A stretch of 64,000 nt of DNA. It comes from Holosporaceae bacterium 'Namur' (GTDB lineage Bacteria; Pseudomonadota; Alphaproteobacteria; Rickettsiales; Midichloriaceae). The stretch spans positions 238,111 through 302,110 of the forward strand of contig JACGYV010000001.1 of NCBI GenBank assembly GCA_014116815.1, given 5' to 3'. The notes under the pieces were generated by a model. The model worked only from the letters and a program-made list of their open reading frames with translations. It made no database searches and was not told where the DNA came from. Position numbers and translations under genes: made by a program. This document shows positions 1-8,571 of the stretch, piece by piece (positions within the stretch are counted from its first letter, which is position 1; every line of letters begins with the position of its first letter).

Positions 1-50
1 AATACGGGTTTATGAGGTTTTGAAGTTTCTGAGGAGCTTATAATCTGCAT
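1..50 (-). CDS. rsmH: 16S rRNA (cytosine1402-N4)-methyltransferase, N-terminal fragment (cut by window edge)
   Basis: An ATG on the minus strand at 50-48 directly follows the mraZ stop codon (TAAATG). It opens a frame reading MQIISSSETSKPHKPV up to the window edge. The HKPV peptide matches the start of RsmH/MraW, which in most bacteria lies immediately downstream of mraZ. RsmH methylates C1402 of 16S rRNA. Only 16 residues are visible, so the call rests on that short motif plus gene order. Confidence 0.72.
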   Translation of the reverse strand, partial: MQIISSSETSKPHKPV

Positions 51-518
51 TTATTCCACCCCTCTTTTTTGCTTTAAAGTTATTTTTTTGGAGATAGCAT
101 AATCTCTTGACTTCTTAGAATGCTCCTGAAATTTCTCAATCGGCCATATTTCAAATGTTTTTCCCTTACCTACAAAAACTGCTTCATTTTTTATATTGCC
201 GAAGTTAATTAAACGCTCAGGTAGAACAATACGCCCTTTACTATCAATGTTAAGCAGCTCCGCACCACCTAAAATCGCAGTTTCCAACGCATCGCGCTCT
301 AGTGAAAAGATATCTAAATCTTCTATGTATCCCTGTAACTCCCGCATTCTTTTTTCCGTACAAACTTCAATAGCATTATTAACAAATGAGCAATACCCGT
401 AAACAATCATACTTCCCTCAGTCTCAATTATGCTCCTGAAAGGAGCCGGAACTGAAAGGCGGTTCTTATCATCTAACTTATTTACATAAGTAGAAATAAA
501 AATTCCCATATTATGCAT
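51..518 (-). CDS. mraZ: Transcriptional regulator MraZ
   Basis: MraZ is a small DNA-binding protein made of two SpoVT/AbrB-like halves. It assembles into a ring and represses the division/cell-wall cluster that it heads. The 155-residue length fits the family. The conserved first-half pattern (LDDKNRLSVPAPFR) is near residues 15-28, and the second-half pattern (IDSKGRIVLPERL) is near 92-104. It is followed without a gap by rsmH, as in dcw clusters. The start could be M1 (518) or M4 (509), and neither has an obvious ribosome site. A three-repeat TGGG array lies upstream at 573-597 and may be its own operator. Confidence 0.96.
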   Translation of the reverse strand: MHNMGIFISTYVNKLDDKNRLSVPAPFRSIIETEGSMIVYGYCSFVNNAIEVCTEKRMRELQGYIEDLDIFSLERDALETAILGGAELLNIDSKGRIVLPERLINFGNIKNEAVFVGKGKTFEIWPIEKFQEHSKKSRDYAISKKITLKQKRGVE

Positions 519-572
519 GACTAGTGTTTATTAATAGTATTACACAATTTTGTATTGAATAATAGTGTTTTT

Positions 573-597
573 TGGGAGTAAATGGGGTATAATGGGA
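573..597 (+). promoter_or_regulatory. Putative MraZ box (three TGGG repeats, 10-bp period) overlapping a dgt -10
   Basis: TGGGA (573-577), TGGGG (583-587) and TGGGA (593-597) are spaced exactly one helical turn apart. This matches the TGGG-repeat operators known for MraZ in enterobacteria. The array lies between the divergent mraZ and dgt starts. A perfect TATAAT (588-593) sits between the second and third repeats, pointing towards dgt; its -35 is poor. The repeats read in the dgt direction rather than the mraZ direction. Function is inferred. Confidence 0.6.
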
Positions 598-623
598 AAG
601 AAATGAGTATATACGGGTAAGCG

Positions 624-1823
624 ATGGAGCAGATAATCAGCAATGATAAGAAGAATTTACGATTGGCAAGTTACGCCGTTGATGCCGCGCATAGCAGAGG
701 AAGACGGCATAAAGAAAACTATGAAGGATATCTTTTACCCTATCAAAATGACCGAAACCGTATAATAAATTCCATTTCTTTCAGAAGGCTTGAGTACAAG
801 ACTCAAGTATTTATAAATTATGCGGGAGACCACTATAGAACTCGGTTAACCCATAGCCTGGAAGTCGCTCAAATTGCAAAAGCTATTGCATATGAGCTGA
901 ACTTAAATGAAGATTTAACCGAGTGCATAGCTTTAGCTCATGATTTAGGCCACCCACCCTTCGGGCATGCAGGTGAAGATGCCTTGCAGGAAGTAGCAAA
1001 AGAATTCGGCGGATTTGATCATAACGCTCAAACCTTAAAAATTCTAACCTATCTTGAACAAAGATACGCAGAATTTGACGGGCTAAATTTAACCTGGGAA
1101 ACTTTAGAAGGAATTGCTAAGCATAATGGCCCATTAACCGGGAAATACAGTAAGCCTAAAAAACTGAGTAACATATATACCGATATAACTAAAGTATTTG
1201 ATTTAAAACTTGAAACCTTTGCCTCTCTTGAAGCGCAAGTTGCTTCGCTTGCCGATGATATCGCTTATATAAATCATGATATTGATGACGGATATAGAGC
1301 AGGATTTATTACCATTTCGGATCTTAAATCTTTAGATCTGTTGGGTGAAATATTTACTATGCTTGAATCTACTTATCCGAATCTCTCTGTTTCAAAGATG
1401 ATAAGTGAGGCGCTAAGAAGATTCAAAAAACAAATGGTTACCGATTTAGTTGCCGAGATTAAAAGAAGAATATCTTTTTACAATATTTATTCTGCTGAAG
1501 ATATTAGAAACATGCATGAACCAATCGCGGCTTTTTCAAAAGATATGGAAGTGATAAAGGATAAAATAAAAGCATTTCTGTTCGAAAGGATCTACCGTCA
1601 TTATAAAGTTAATCGTACTAAAGTAAAAGCTTTTCATGTGGTGAAAAATTTATTTGAAACCCTAATGAAAAATCCGAATTGTATGCCGACCGATTGGTAT
1701 GAGAAGCTGGTTGATTGCGATGAACAAAAGAAAGCTGAGATTATAATAGATTATATAGCAGGAATGACTGATAGATATGCTATTGAGCAATATAAAAAGC
1801 TCTTTGACCCTTTAGAATATTGA
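624..1823 (+). CDS. dgt: Deoxyguanosinetriphosphate triphosphohydrolase-like protein (HD domain)
   Basis: This HD-superfamily phosphohydrolase hydrolyses dGTP (or other dNTPs) to the deoxynucleoside and triphosphate, tuning nucleotide pools. The metal-binding residues are visible: H77 in RTRLTHS and the HD pair at 106-107 in AHDLGHPPFGHAG, followed by DHNAQ and a later D in SLADDIAYINHD. At 399 residues it matches the type-2 dGTPase-like proteins common in Alphaproteobacteria. It is divergent from mraZ and shares the spacer holding the TGGG-repeat array. Substrate range cannot be told from sequence. Confidence 0.95.
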   Translation: MEQIISNDKKNLRLASYAVDAAHSRGRRHKENYEGYLLPYQNDRNRIINSISFRRLEYKTQVFINYAGDHYRTRLTHSLEVAQIAKAIAYELNLNEDLTECIALAHDLGHPPFGHAGEDALQEVAKEFGGFDHNAQTLKILTYLEQRYAEFDGLNLTWETLEGIAKHNGPLTGKYSKPKKLSNIYTDITKVFDLKLETFASLEAQVASLADDIAYINHDIDDGYRAGFITISDLKSLDLLGEIFTMLESTYPNLSVSKMISEALRRFKKQMVTDLVAEIKRRISFYNIYSAEDIRNMHEPIAAFSKDMEVIKDKIKAFLFERIYRHYKVNRTKVKAFHVVKNLFETLMKNPNCMPTDWYEKLVDCDEQKKAEIIIDYIAGMTDRYAIEQYKKLFDPLEY

Positions 1824-1858
1824 TGTAAATTACAAACGAAAAAGATAGTTAAGGACAT

Positions 1859-3061
1859 ATGAATATAAAGCTCAGCAGCAATACGGAATGCTTTCAAAGA
1901 GGAGAAGAATTTTTAAAAGTATTACATTATATAAAAGATAATAGAGCTTCCGATTATAAGTTGTTTAGCTTTAATTCAAGCTATTACTATAATTTAACTA
2001 ATTTGCTAGAGCCTATTGCAAGGCAAATCAAGGAAGATTGCCGTACAGTAGTAATGGTCGGGATGGGGGGGGCTATATTAAACCCTAAAACTTTTGCTTT
2101 ATTTAACAGAAATGTGAGTTTAAATATAGAATACCTGGATACTTTAGACCCAGTTTATTTCCAGCTATTAATTGAAAAAATTGATTTTAAGCAAACGAAA
2201 TTTTTAATAATCAGTAAATCCGGTGAAACACTTGAGACAATCTCTCTATGCCTTACATTAATCAAAATTTTTGAACAGCAGGGGATAAAAAATATCAATA
2301 AACATTTTATATTTATTAACGGTTTCAAGGATAGCACCTTAAAAGAAATTGCTATAAATTTAGGTAGTACTATTCTTCCTCATGAAGAGATCGGCGGGAG
2401 GTTTGCATCGTTTACCAATATCAACCTGCTACCTTTAATGCTTATGAATCAAGATGCTCATGCATTTTGTGAGGGGGGAGAAGAGGTGCTTAGAGATTTT
2501 CTTTATAACCGAGAGGAAAGCTTAATAGCTAAGGGGATGGCTTTTTTAACTAACATGGTTGAAAAAAAATATAGCATACATATTAATATGTCATATGCAC
2601 GGTCTTTACATAACTTTTTGGAATGGAACAAGCAGATAATTGCTGAAAGCTTGGGTAAAGAGGGTTTCGGAATTACTCCGATGTGCGCGCATGGTCCCGA
2701 AGATCAGCATAGCCAGCTGCAACTATACCTTGATGGTTCTAAAGATAAATTTTTCTCTCTTTATAACTTCGCGACATATAAAGCGCCTAGCTTGCCGGCC
2801 GTAGAGTTTCAGGGGATATTTAATAAAACTATAGAAGATTTGATTTTAGCTCAGTATAAAGCATTTATGGATATTTTATCAGAACATAAGATACCTGCTC
2901 GTCAAATCACCATGTTAGATGATTCTCCCAAAAGTTTAGGAGCCTTGATGATGTTCTCAATGATTGAAACTATAATTTTAGGGCTGATGAATAATATAAA
3001 TCCTTTCGGGCAACCGGCTGTGGAAGGGATGAAGCAATTAGTTTATAAGTTATTAAAGTAA
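1859..3061 (+). CDS. pgi: Glucose-6-phosphate isomerase
   Basis: The enzyme interconverts glucose-6-phosphate and fructose-6-phosphate. Two SIS-type sugar-isomerase halves are visible: the GMGGAILNP loop near 68-76 and the phosphate-binding SKSGETLET at 119-127. Also visible are the EEIGGRFASF motif, an AESLGKEG segment in the position of the catalytic glutamate, and HGPEDQHSQLQLYLDG. At 400 residues it is short compared with typical 430-550-residue enzymes but has all core motifs. An AAGGAC ribosome site precedes the ATG. It is convergent with gpmI. The gene is notable for Rickettsiales, where upper glycolysis is often missing. Confidence 0.93.
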   Translation: MNIKLSSNTECFQRGEEFLKVLHYIKDNRASDYKLFSFNSSYYYNLTNLLEPIARQIKEDCRTVVMVGMGGAILNPKTFALFNRNVSLNIEYLDTLDPVYFQLLIEKIDFKQTKFLIISKSGETLETISLCLTLIKIFEQQGIKNINKHFIFINGFKDSTLKEIAINLGSTILPHEEIGGRFASFTNINLLPLMLMNQDAHAFCEGGEEVLRDFLYNREESLIAKGMAFLTNMVEKKYSIHINMSYARSLHNFLEWNKQIIAESLGKEGFGITPMCAHGPEDQHSQLQLYLDGSKDKFFSLYNFATYKAPSLPAVEFQGIFNKTIEDLILAQYKAFMDILSEHKIPARQITMLDDSPKSLGALMMFSMIETIILGLMNNINPFGQPAVEGMKQLVYKLLK

Positions 3062-3102
3062 TTAACTAAAATCTCAAGCGAACAATGACATATTGAAATA
3101 AC

Positions 3103-4611
3103 TTATGGAAGGAATGTGATTAAAGAATTCCCGGTCATCTCTTTAGGTTTCCTTATGTCAAGCAACTCCAAAAGCGTAGGCGCTATATCAGATAATGCTC
3201 CGTCTTTTAGCTTTATATTCTTTTTCCCGATATAAATTAAAGGTACTTTAAATAAAGTATGGGAAGTAAACGGTTCAAGGGTATCCGGGTTCTTCATTAA
3301 TTCCGCATTACCGTGGTCAGCTGTAATTAACATTTCCGAATCGGTTTCTTTAATAACGGTTAGGATTTTACCTAGGCAATCATCAATAGCTTCAATAGCT
3401 TTCTCTGTAGCTTCAATATTACCGGAATGACCTACCATATCAGCATTAGCAAAATTAGCGCAAATTAAGTTGTAAGATCTGCTTTTGATTGCCTCAATTA
3501 ATTTATCGGTTACGTCATATACTGACATTTGAGGCGCTAAATCATAAGTTTTAACTTTCGGAGAGGGAACTAAAATCCTCTCTTCTCCTTCAAACGGCTC
3601 TTCTCTTCCGCCGCTTAAGAAAAACGTAACATGGGCATATTTCTCGGTTTCCGCTATCCTTAGTTGCCGCATTCCATGCTTTGAGATAACTTCTCCTAAT
3701 GTATAAGCAATATTTTCAGCAGGGAAAAGAGTGCTTAAATATCGGTTTAGCTCCTCCGAATATTCAGTCATTCCTACAACCGATGCTAGTATTACTTTAT
3801 TTCCCCGAGGAAAATCTTTAAAATCTTCTTCTACTAATGCGGTTAAAATTTGTCTAACTCTATCAGCACGGAAGTTTGCCATCAGTATAGCATCATTTTC
3901 TTTTATCCCTTGGTAGTTGTTTTCTACGTGAGGAATGATGAATTCATCGGATATATACTGAGTATAGCTTTGCTCGATAACTTCCTGCGGAGTATTAAAC
4001 TTCGGTGCTTGTGCCTTAATTATAGCATTATAACTAAGTTCAATCCTATCCCATCTTTTATCTCTATCCATTGCATAAAACCTTCCGCTTATACTTGCGA
4101 TCTCCAGCTCTGCTTGCGTGATGAAATTTATATAATCCTGAGCACATTTCGGTGAGGTATCCCTACCGTCGGTAATTGCATGGATTAAAACTTTAATATT
4201 ATGTTTCCGGAGTATTTTGCTGAGAGCAACTATATGATCAATATGCGAATGTACTCCGCCGTCGGATATAAGCCCGATTATGTGGCAGGTTCCACCGGTT
4301 TCTTTTAATGTTGCAATCAACTCCTTTAATGCTTCATTATCTTCTAACCGGGTTGATTCAATCGCATGATTTATTTTAGGTAAGTCTTGGAACATTACTC
4401 TTCCGCTGCCTATAGTCATGTGACCTACCTCGGAATTACCCATCTGCCCTTCAGGTAAGCCGACATCCAAGCCACTTGTTTCAATTAAAGAGTGGGGATA
4501 ATTTTGTAATATATATGAGTAATTAGGAGTATCAGCGCCTAAAATTGCATTATATTTCGGCGAAGGGTTATAACCCCAACCGTCAAGAACTAATAAAATA
4601 CGAGTAGTCAT
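3103..4611 (-). CDS. gpmI: 2,3-bisphosphoglycerate-independent phosphoglycerate mutase
   Basis: This is the Mn-dependent mutase that interconverts 3- and 2-phosphoglycerate through a phosphoserine intermediate. It belongs to the alkaline-phosphatase fold. The first metal ligand (LVLDGWG, D10) and the nucleophile serine (GQMGNSEVGH, S60) are visible. So are ISDGGVHSH, TDGRDT, and the C-terminal metal site ITADHGNAE and TSHT. The 502-residue length is normal for the family. It starts 7 bp after the upstream EnvZ-like kinase ends, so the two are probably co-transcribed. Its pairing with nearby pgi suggests that part of glycolysis or gluconeogenesis is retained. Confidence 0.97.
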   Translation of the reverse strand: MTTRILLVLDGWGYNPSPKYNAILGADTPNYSYILQNYPHSLIETSGLDVGLPEGQMGNSEVGHMTIGSGRVMFQDLPKINHAIESTRLEDNEALKELIATLKETGGTCHIIGLISDGGVHSHIDHIVALSKILRKHNIKVLIHAITDGRDTSPKCAQDYINFITQAELEIASISGRFYAMDRDKRWDRIELSYNAIIKAQAPKFNTPQEVIEQSYTQYISDEFIIPHVENNYQGIKENDAILMANFRADRVRQILTALVEEDFKDFPRGNKVILASVVGMTEYSEELNRYLSTLFPAENIAYTLGEVISKHGMRQLRIAETEKYAHVTFFLSGGREEPFEGEERILVPSPKVKTYDLAPQMSVYDVTDKLIEAIKSRSYNLICANFANADMVGHSGNIEATEKAIEAIDDCLGKILTVIKETDSEMLITADHGNAELMKNPDTLEPFTSHTLFKVPLIYIGKKNIKLKDGALSDIAPTLLELLDIRKPKEMTGNSLITFLP

Positions 4612-4618
4612 ATAATTA

Positions 4619-5908
4619 CTAAATAGGGAATATTAATATAATTCTTAAACCATTATAAGGACTTTGAGCAAGTTTAATTTTTCCCCCATGCGCTTGAACG
4701 ATACTTTTTACAATTGCAAGCCCAAGTCCATAACCCTCTTTGCTGTCAGCTGTTTTTTGGAATGGTTTGAAAACCATTTTTCTATCCTGCTCTTCTATAC
4801 CTTTGCCGTCATCGTCAACCGTGATATAGAGGTTATCATCCAGCTTATAAACTATTACTTCTATTTTACTCTTTGCATATTTGATAGCGTTTTCAATTAT
4901 ATTATTAACCGCACGTTGGAATGCATTAGGGCGGAGAGGCATATGCTGCATATTAACGGAAGTATTGATAACCAATCGGTCATCATTAAATTTTGCTAAT
5001 ATTTTATTTAATAGAGCTATTATTTCTGTTTCAACCACCTCTTCATTACCCTCACCTTTGGCAAAATCCAAATAACTTATGACCATTTGCTCCATTTCGT
5101 TTAGATCTTGGCTTATTTCTTCAGCTACTCCCTTATCATCAAGCATAGCGGTTTGTAATTTTAACCGAGTAAGCGGGGTTCTCAAGTCATGGGAAATATG
5201 GGCTAGAAGTTCAGTTCGATATTTTATCTGTCTCTCAATTCTCTGTTTCATTTTTATAAATGCATTACCGGCAGTTCTGATTTCTTTAGCACCTGAGGGC
5301 TTGAAGAACTCTATATCATGTCCTTTGCCGAATTGGTCGGCGACTTCTGCAAGTTTAGTAATCGATCTTATTTGGTTACGCATAAAGATGAGGGATATTA
5401 TAATTAACAGCGAAGCAACTCCTATCATCCATAGCATAAATATATAAGTGGTAGGGCTTTTTATCCGCTTGCTTGAAAAGCTTATTTCCATGTATTTCTC
5501 TTTTATTTTATAACCGATGACAATTGAGGATTTGTTGCTAATATAACTTATGTAATTCGGTTGGGTTTTAAGCTTTTCCAGTTTCGTTTTAAATTCTGAA
5601 AGATCTTGGTCAAATTGCTCGGGAGAAAACTTATTTTTATTTTGTAGAAATGTTTCCTTAGTTAAAAATTTTACCTCCAAACCTAGGGGGTTTAGTATAT
5701 TTAAAGCCTTCTTATTATTTGATTTTGTGCTGTTTATGGTGTTTAAAACTGTTTCCACTTCTCCAACCAGTGCATCTTGCATATGAGAGGTGACATTCTC
5801 CCAATGCCTTTCATAAAATATTATAGTGATCACTACTTGCAGCAACACCATAGGGAGCATGATAATTAATAAAAACCTTCCGAATAATGAACTAGGGGTG
5901 AACTTCAT
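4619..5908 (-). CDS. EnvZ-like membrane sensor histidine kinase
   Basis: This is a two-component sensor kinase of the EnvZ type. The N-terminal pattern (PSSLFGRFLLIIMLP) leads into transmembrane segment 1 at about residues 10-31. A periplasmic domain of about 120 residues follows, then transmembrane segment 2 near 152-174 and a HAMP linker. The phospho-acceptor H is in SHDLRTPLTRL near residue 239. The ATPase domain has NAIKYA, DDDGKGI and GYGLGLAIV boxes. No response regulator is adjacent; gpmI follows 7 bp downstream instead. An OmpR partner elsewhere in the genome is expected by analogy. The signal sensed is unknown. Confidence 0.9.
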   Translation of the reverse strand: MKFTPSSLFGRFLLIIMLPMVLLQVVITIIFYERHWENVTSHMQDALVGEVETVLNTINSTKSNNKKALNILNPLGLEVKFLTKETFLQNKNKFSPEQFDQDLSEFKTKLEKLKTQPNYISYISNKSSIVIGYKIKEKYMEISFSSKRIKSPTTYIFMLWMIGVASLLIIISLIFMRNQIRSITKLAEVADQFGKGHDIEFFKPSGAKEIRTAGNAFIKMKQRIERQIKYRTELLAHISHDLRTPLTRLKLQTAMLDDKGVAEEISQDLNEMEQMVISYLDFAKGEGNEEVVETEIIALLNKILAKFNDDRLVINTSVNMQHMPLRPNAFQRAVNNIIENAIKYAKSKIEVIVYKLDDNLYITVDDDGKGIEEQDRKMVFKPFQKTADSKEGYGLGLAIVKSIVQAHGGKIKLAQSPYNGLRIILIFPI

Positions 5909-6020
5909 TTTTTATCTGCCGAATTTGTTTACGTAATTAATTAAATCAAATTAAACAACTGGACAACGTAAACCTAACTGATATAGAAACAAATTTAGAT
6001 AAAATATAACCCCGAAAGCC

Positions 6021-7505
6021 ATGAAAGCATATAATTTTTTAGAAACACATTTTAAAGAAATTTCAATTATTGATCAAATTTCAAGCATACTCGGCTGGGA
6101 TAAAGAAGTGATAATGCCGACCGGGTCACTGAGCTCAAGAATCGAGCAGTCATCATATCTTATAAAACTGGCGCATGAGAAAATTTGTAACCCATTAATA
6201 AAGGAAAAAATTGACGAAGCTTTAGAAGATGCGTCTTTATTAAATGATTGGCAAAAAGCTAACTTACATGAAATGAAAAAAATTTTTGATGATTATGCCT
6301 CCGTCGATAACAGCTTGGTGAGAGAATATTCCTCACTAAGGCAAGAATGTGAGATGATTTGGCGTTCGGCAAGAAAAAATAAATCCTTTGATGAAGTTAA
6401 GCCTTATTTTGCAAAGCTGTTATCGGTAGTGCGTAAAATTGCAACCGCGAAGGCGGATTATTTTAAAGTTTCTTCTTATCAGGCATTAGTAAATGAATAT
6501 GACCCTAAGCGGAAAGTTGAAGAAATAGATAGTATATTTTCCGAACTTAAAAAATTCTTACCCCAATTTATTGAAAAGGTGAGAAGTACTCAAGGTGAAA
6601 AGCCGGAGCTGGGCGGGCACTTCCCGATCGAACTTCAGCAGCAGTTAGGTATAGAGATCATGAAAGATTTCGGATTCGATTTTAATAAAGGAAGGCTCGA
6701 TACCAGCACTCATCCTTTTTGCGGAGGGATACCACAGGATATAAGACTTACTACGAGATACGACGAAAATGATCTATTTATTGCTTTGCAAGGTATAATC
6801 CATGAAACCGGACATGCTTCATATGAATATAATTTACCCCTCGAATATGCATATCAACCCGTCGGACGCAACCTCGGGATGGCTATTCATGAAAGCCAGT
6901 CACTGCTTACTGAGATGCAAATCGGAAGAAGCGATGAATTTGTCGAGTACCTTACCCCTAAGCTGATTAAGTATTTTTCGGTCGATAGAACTAAATTTAA
7001 TCAGGAAAATATTATAAAATACGTCAAGCATGTGGAGCCTTCTTTTATTCGTGTAGATGCTGATGAAGTTACCTATCCGCTGCATGTAATAATGCGCTAT
7101 GAACTTGAGAAGCAGCTTATAGCCGGTGATCTGGAGGTTAGCGATTTACCTTCCGCCTGGAACGATTACTTCAGGCAAACTATCGGGTTAACCCCTGATC
7201 ATGATGCTTTAGGTGTTTTACAGGATATGCATTGGTATAGCGGGATTTTCGGGTATTTCCCAAGCTATACGCTGGGTGCGGTTACTGCTGCTCAATTAAT
7301 GAACTCGATTAGAAAAGCGATTCCTGAAACAAATGAACTGGTTAAAAGAGGTAAATTAAAGCCGATTTATGATTGGCTTAAGGAGAATATCCATTCAAAA
7401 GGAAAGCTATTTTCAGCGGATCAATTGCTGCTTAATTCTACCGGTGAAAGTTTAAATCCCAGGTACTTTATAGCATATTTAGAATCCAAATACGCACATA
7501 ATTAA
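6021..7505 (+). CDS. Metallocarboxypeptidase, M32 (Taq carboxypeptidase) family
   Basis: This zinc-dependent cytosolic carboxypeptidase trims C-terminal residues from peptides. The HEXXH zinc site is visible as IIHETGHASYE near residue 260. It is followed by GMAIHESQSLLTE, which supplies the third ligand glutamate. The HPFCGGIPQDIRLTTRY motif typical of M32 lies upstream of it, and the C-terminal SYTLGAVTAAQ motif is present. The 494-residue length matches the family. It is divergent from the EnvZ-like kinase gene. In an intracellular bacterium it may help recycle host-derived or turnover peptides; that role is inferred. Confidence 0.95.
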   Translation: MKAYNFLETHFKEISIIDQISSILGWDKEVIMPTGSLSSRIEQSSYLIKLAHEKICNPLIKEKIDEALEDASLLNDWQKANLHEMKKIFDDYASVDNSLVREYSSLRQECEMIWRSARKNKSFDEVKPYFAKLLSVVRKIATAKADYFKVSSYQALVNEYDPKRKVEEIDSIFSELKKFLPQFIEKVRSTQGEKPELGGHFPIELQQQLGIEIMKDFGFDFNKGRLDTSTHPFCGGIPQDIRLTTRYDENDLFIALQGIIHETGHASYEYNLPLEYAYQPVGRNLGMAIHESQSLLTEMQIGRSDEFVEYLTPKLIKYFSVDRTKFNQENIIKYVKHVEPSFIRVDADEVTYPLHVIMRYELEKQLIAGDLEVSDLPSAWNDYFRQTIGLTPDHDALGVLQDMHWYSGIFGYFPSYTLGAVTAAQLMNSIRKAIPETNELVKRGKLKPIYDWLKENIHSKGKLFSADQLLLNSTGESLNPRYFIAYLESKYAHN

Positions 7506-7516
7506 ATCTTTTATAA

Positions 7517-8053
7517 CTAGGGGTATAATTCAAATTCTACGGACTCTAAAGTAGATACGGCATAACCCTTCTCGTTCGGGGGAACTTCATCTTTCTCATA
7601 TGAGAAGTAGTAATCTTTTACTAATCCGGCTGTCGTTAAAATTACTCTGCCTTTAATTGAGGAAATCTCATGAATGTGAGAATAGGCGGTATCCAATATA
7701 TTACCGCTTAAAAAGCCCATGGCCATACCCGGTAATTTTGGAAAAATTATATCAATAACTCCGCCTTTTATAGCTTTTTCAATTCCCCAAGTAACGCTCT
7801 TGACTGCTGTATTCAATAGTATTTCAAGCTTGCCGCTATTACTTGAAAGTGTGTCGTATATTCCGTTTAATACTCCGCATGAGGTGCTTGTTATAGCCGC
7901 TAAAGCGAAACAGTAAGAATTATTGGAAAGTGCCCATAAAATGGCGGCATCGGAAGCTATACGCACTTCGGAATCTTTGAATCTTAACATGGGATAAAAG
8001 ACTAATATGAAATTTAAGCATAGTTTAAAGATATTTAAACTATTAACAATCAA
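7517..8053 (-). CDS. Hypothetical protein (178 aa)
   Basis: I do not recognise this protein. It begins with a hydrophobic stretch of about 20 residues, then a helix-like central part rich in small residues, with further apolar segments near residues 40-60 and 100-125. It ends in a charged tail containing EKDEVPPNEKGY. It lies 25 bp upstream of lspA in the same direction, so it may be distal in a different unit or share a transcript with the holB-lspA group. No catalytic motif is visible. It could be membrane-associated. Confidence 0.6.
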   Translation of the reverse strand: MIVNSLNIFKLCLNFILVFYPMLRFKDSEVRIASDAAILWALSNNSYCFALAAITSTSCGVLNGIYDTLSSNSGKLEILLNTAVKSVTWGIEKAIKGGVIDIIFPKLPGMAMGFLSGNILDTAYSHIHEISSIKGRVILTTAGLVKDYYFSYEKDEVPPNEKGYAVSTLESVEFELYP

Positions 8054-8078
8054 CTGGCAATAGAATAAGTAAATTTTT

Positions 8079-8567
8079 TTACAACTGTCGGTTTTGTTCT
8101 TTTTCTTGAAATGATTGCGCCATTAAAATTAAAACTCCGATTACGATAAAAGAATCAGCCAGGTTAAATGCAGGGTAATGATATTGTTTAAAGTAAAAAT
8201 CTATGAAATCCACAACTGCACCGTACAGGATTCTATCGACAATATTACCTACGGCTCCCCCGATAATCAGGGCAATAGGAAATAAAACCTTATTATCATT
8301 AGACTTCCAAAACCATATCATTAAGCACGCCACGATAACAAGAGAAACTGAAATTAAGATAATTTGACCTTGCTCCAAATTATTAAACATTCCGAAACTG
8401 ATCCCGTAATTCCAAACTAAAGCTATATTTAAAAATAACCCTACCTCTATAGCCTGTGTCCCGTTATGATGTATAAAGTAATCGAGTACCAGGTGCTTGG
8501 TAACTTGGTCTGATATGATTGCGGTAATAACAATTAAAAGTAACTTTAGCAATTTTCCGTTTAGCAT
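8079..8567 (-). CDS. lspA: Lipoprotein signal peptidase (signal peptidase II)
   Basis: LspA is the inner-membrane aspartyl protease that cleaves the signal peptide of diacylglyceryl-prolipoproteins. Four transmembrane helices fit the 162-residue sequence. The conserved blocks are visible: GGAVGNIVDR (103-112), VVDFIDFY with catalytic D120, and FNLADSF with catalytic D138. It begins 4 bp after holB ends, consistent with the same operon. At least two lipobox proteins encoded in this window (at 38297 and 54594) are likely substrates. Confidence 0.97.
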   Translation of the reverse strand: MLNGKLLKLLLIVITAIISDQVTKHLVLDYFIHHNGTQAIEVGLFLNIALVWNYGISFGMFNNLEQGQIILISVSLVIVACLMIWFWKSNDNKVLFPIALIIGGAVGNIVDRILYGAVVDFIDFYFKQYHYPAFNLADSFIVIGVLILMAQSFQEKEQNRQL

Positions 8568-8571
8568 TTAT

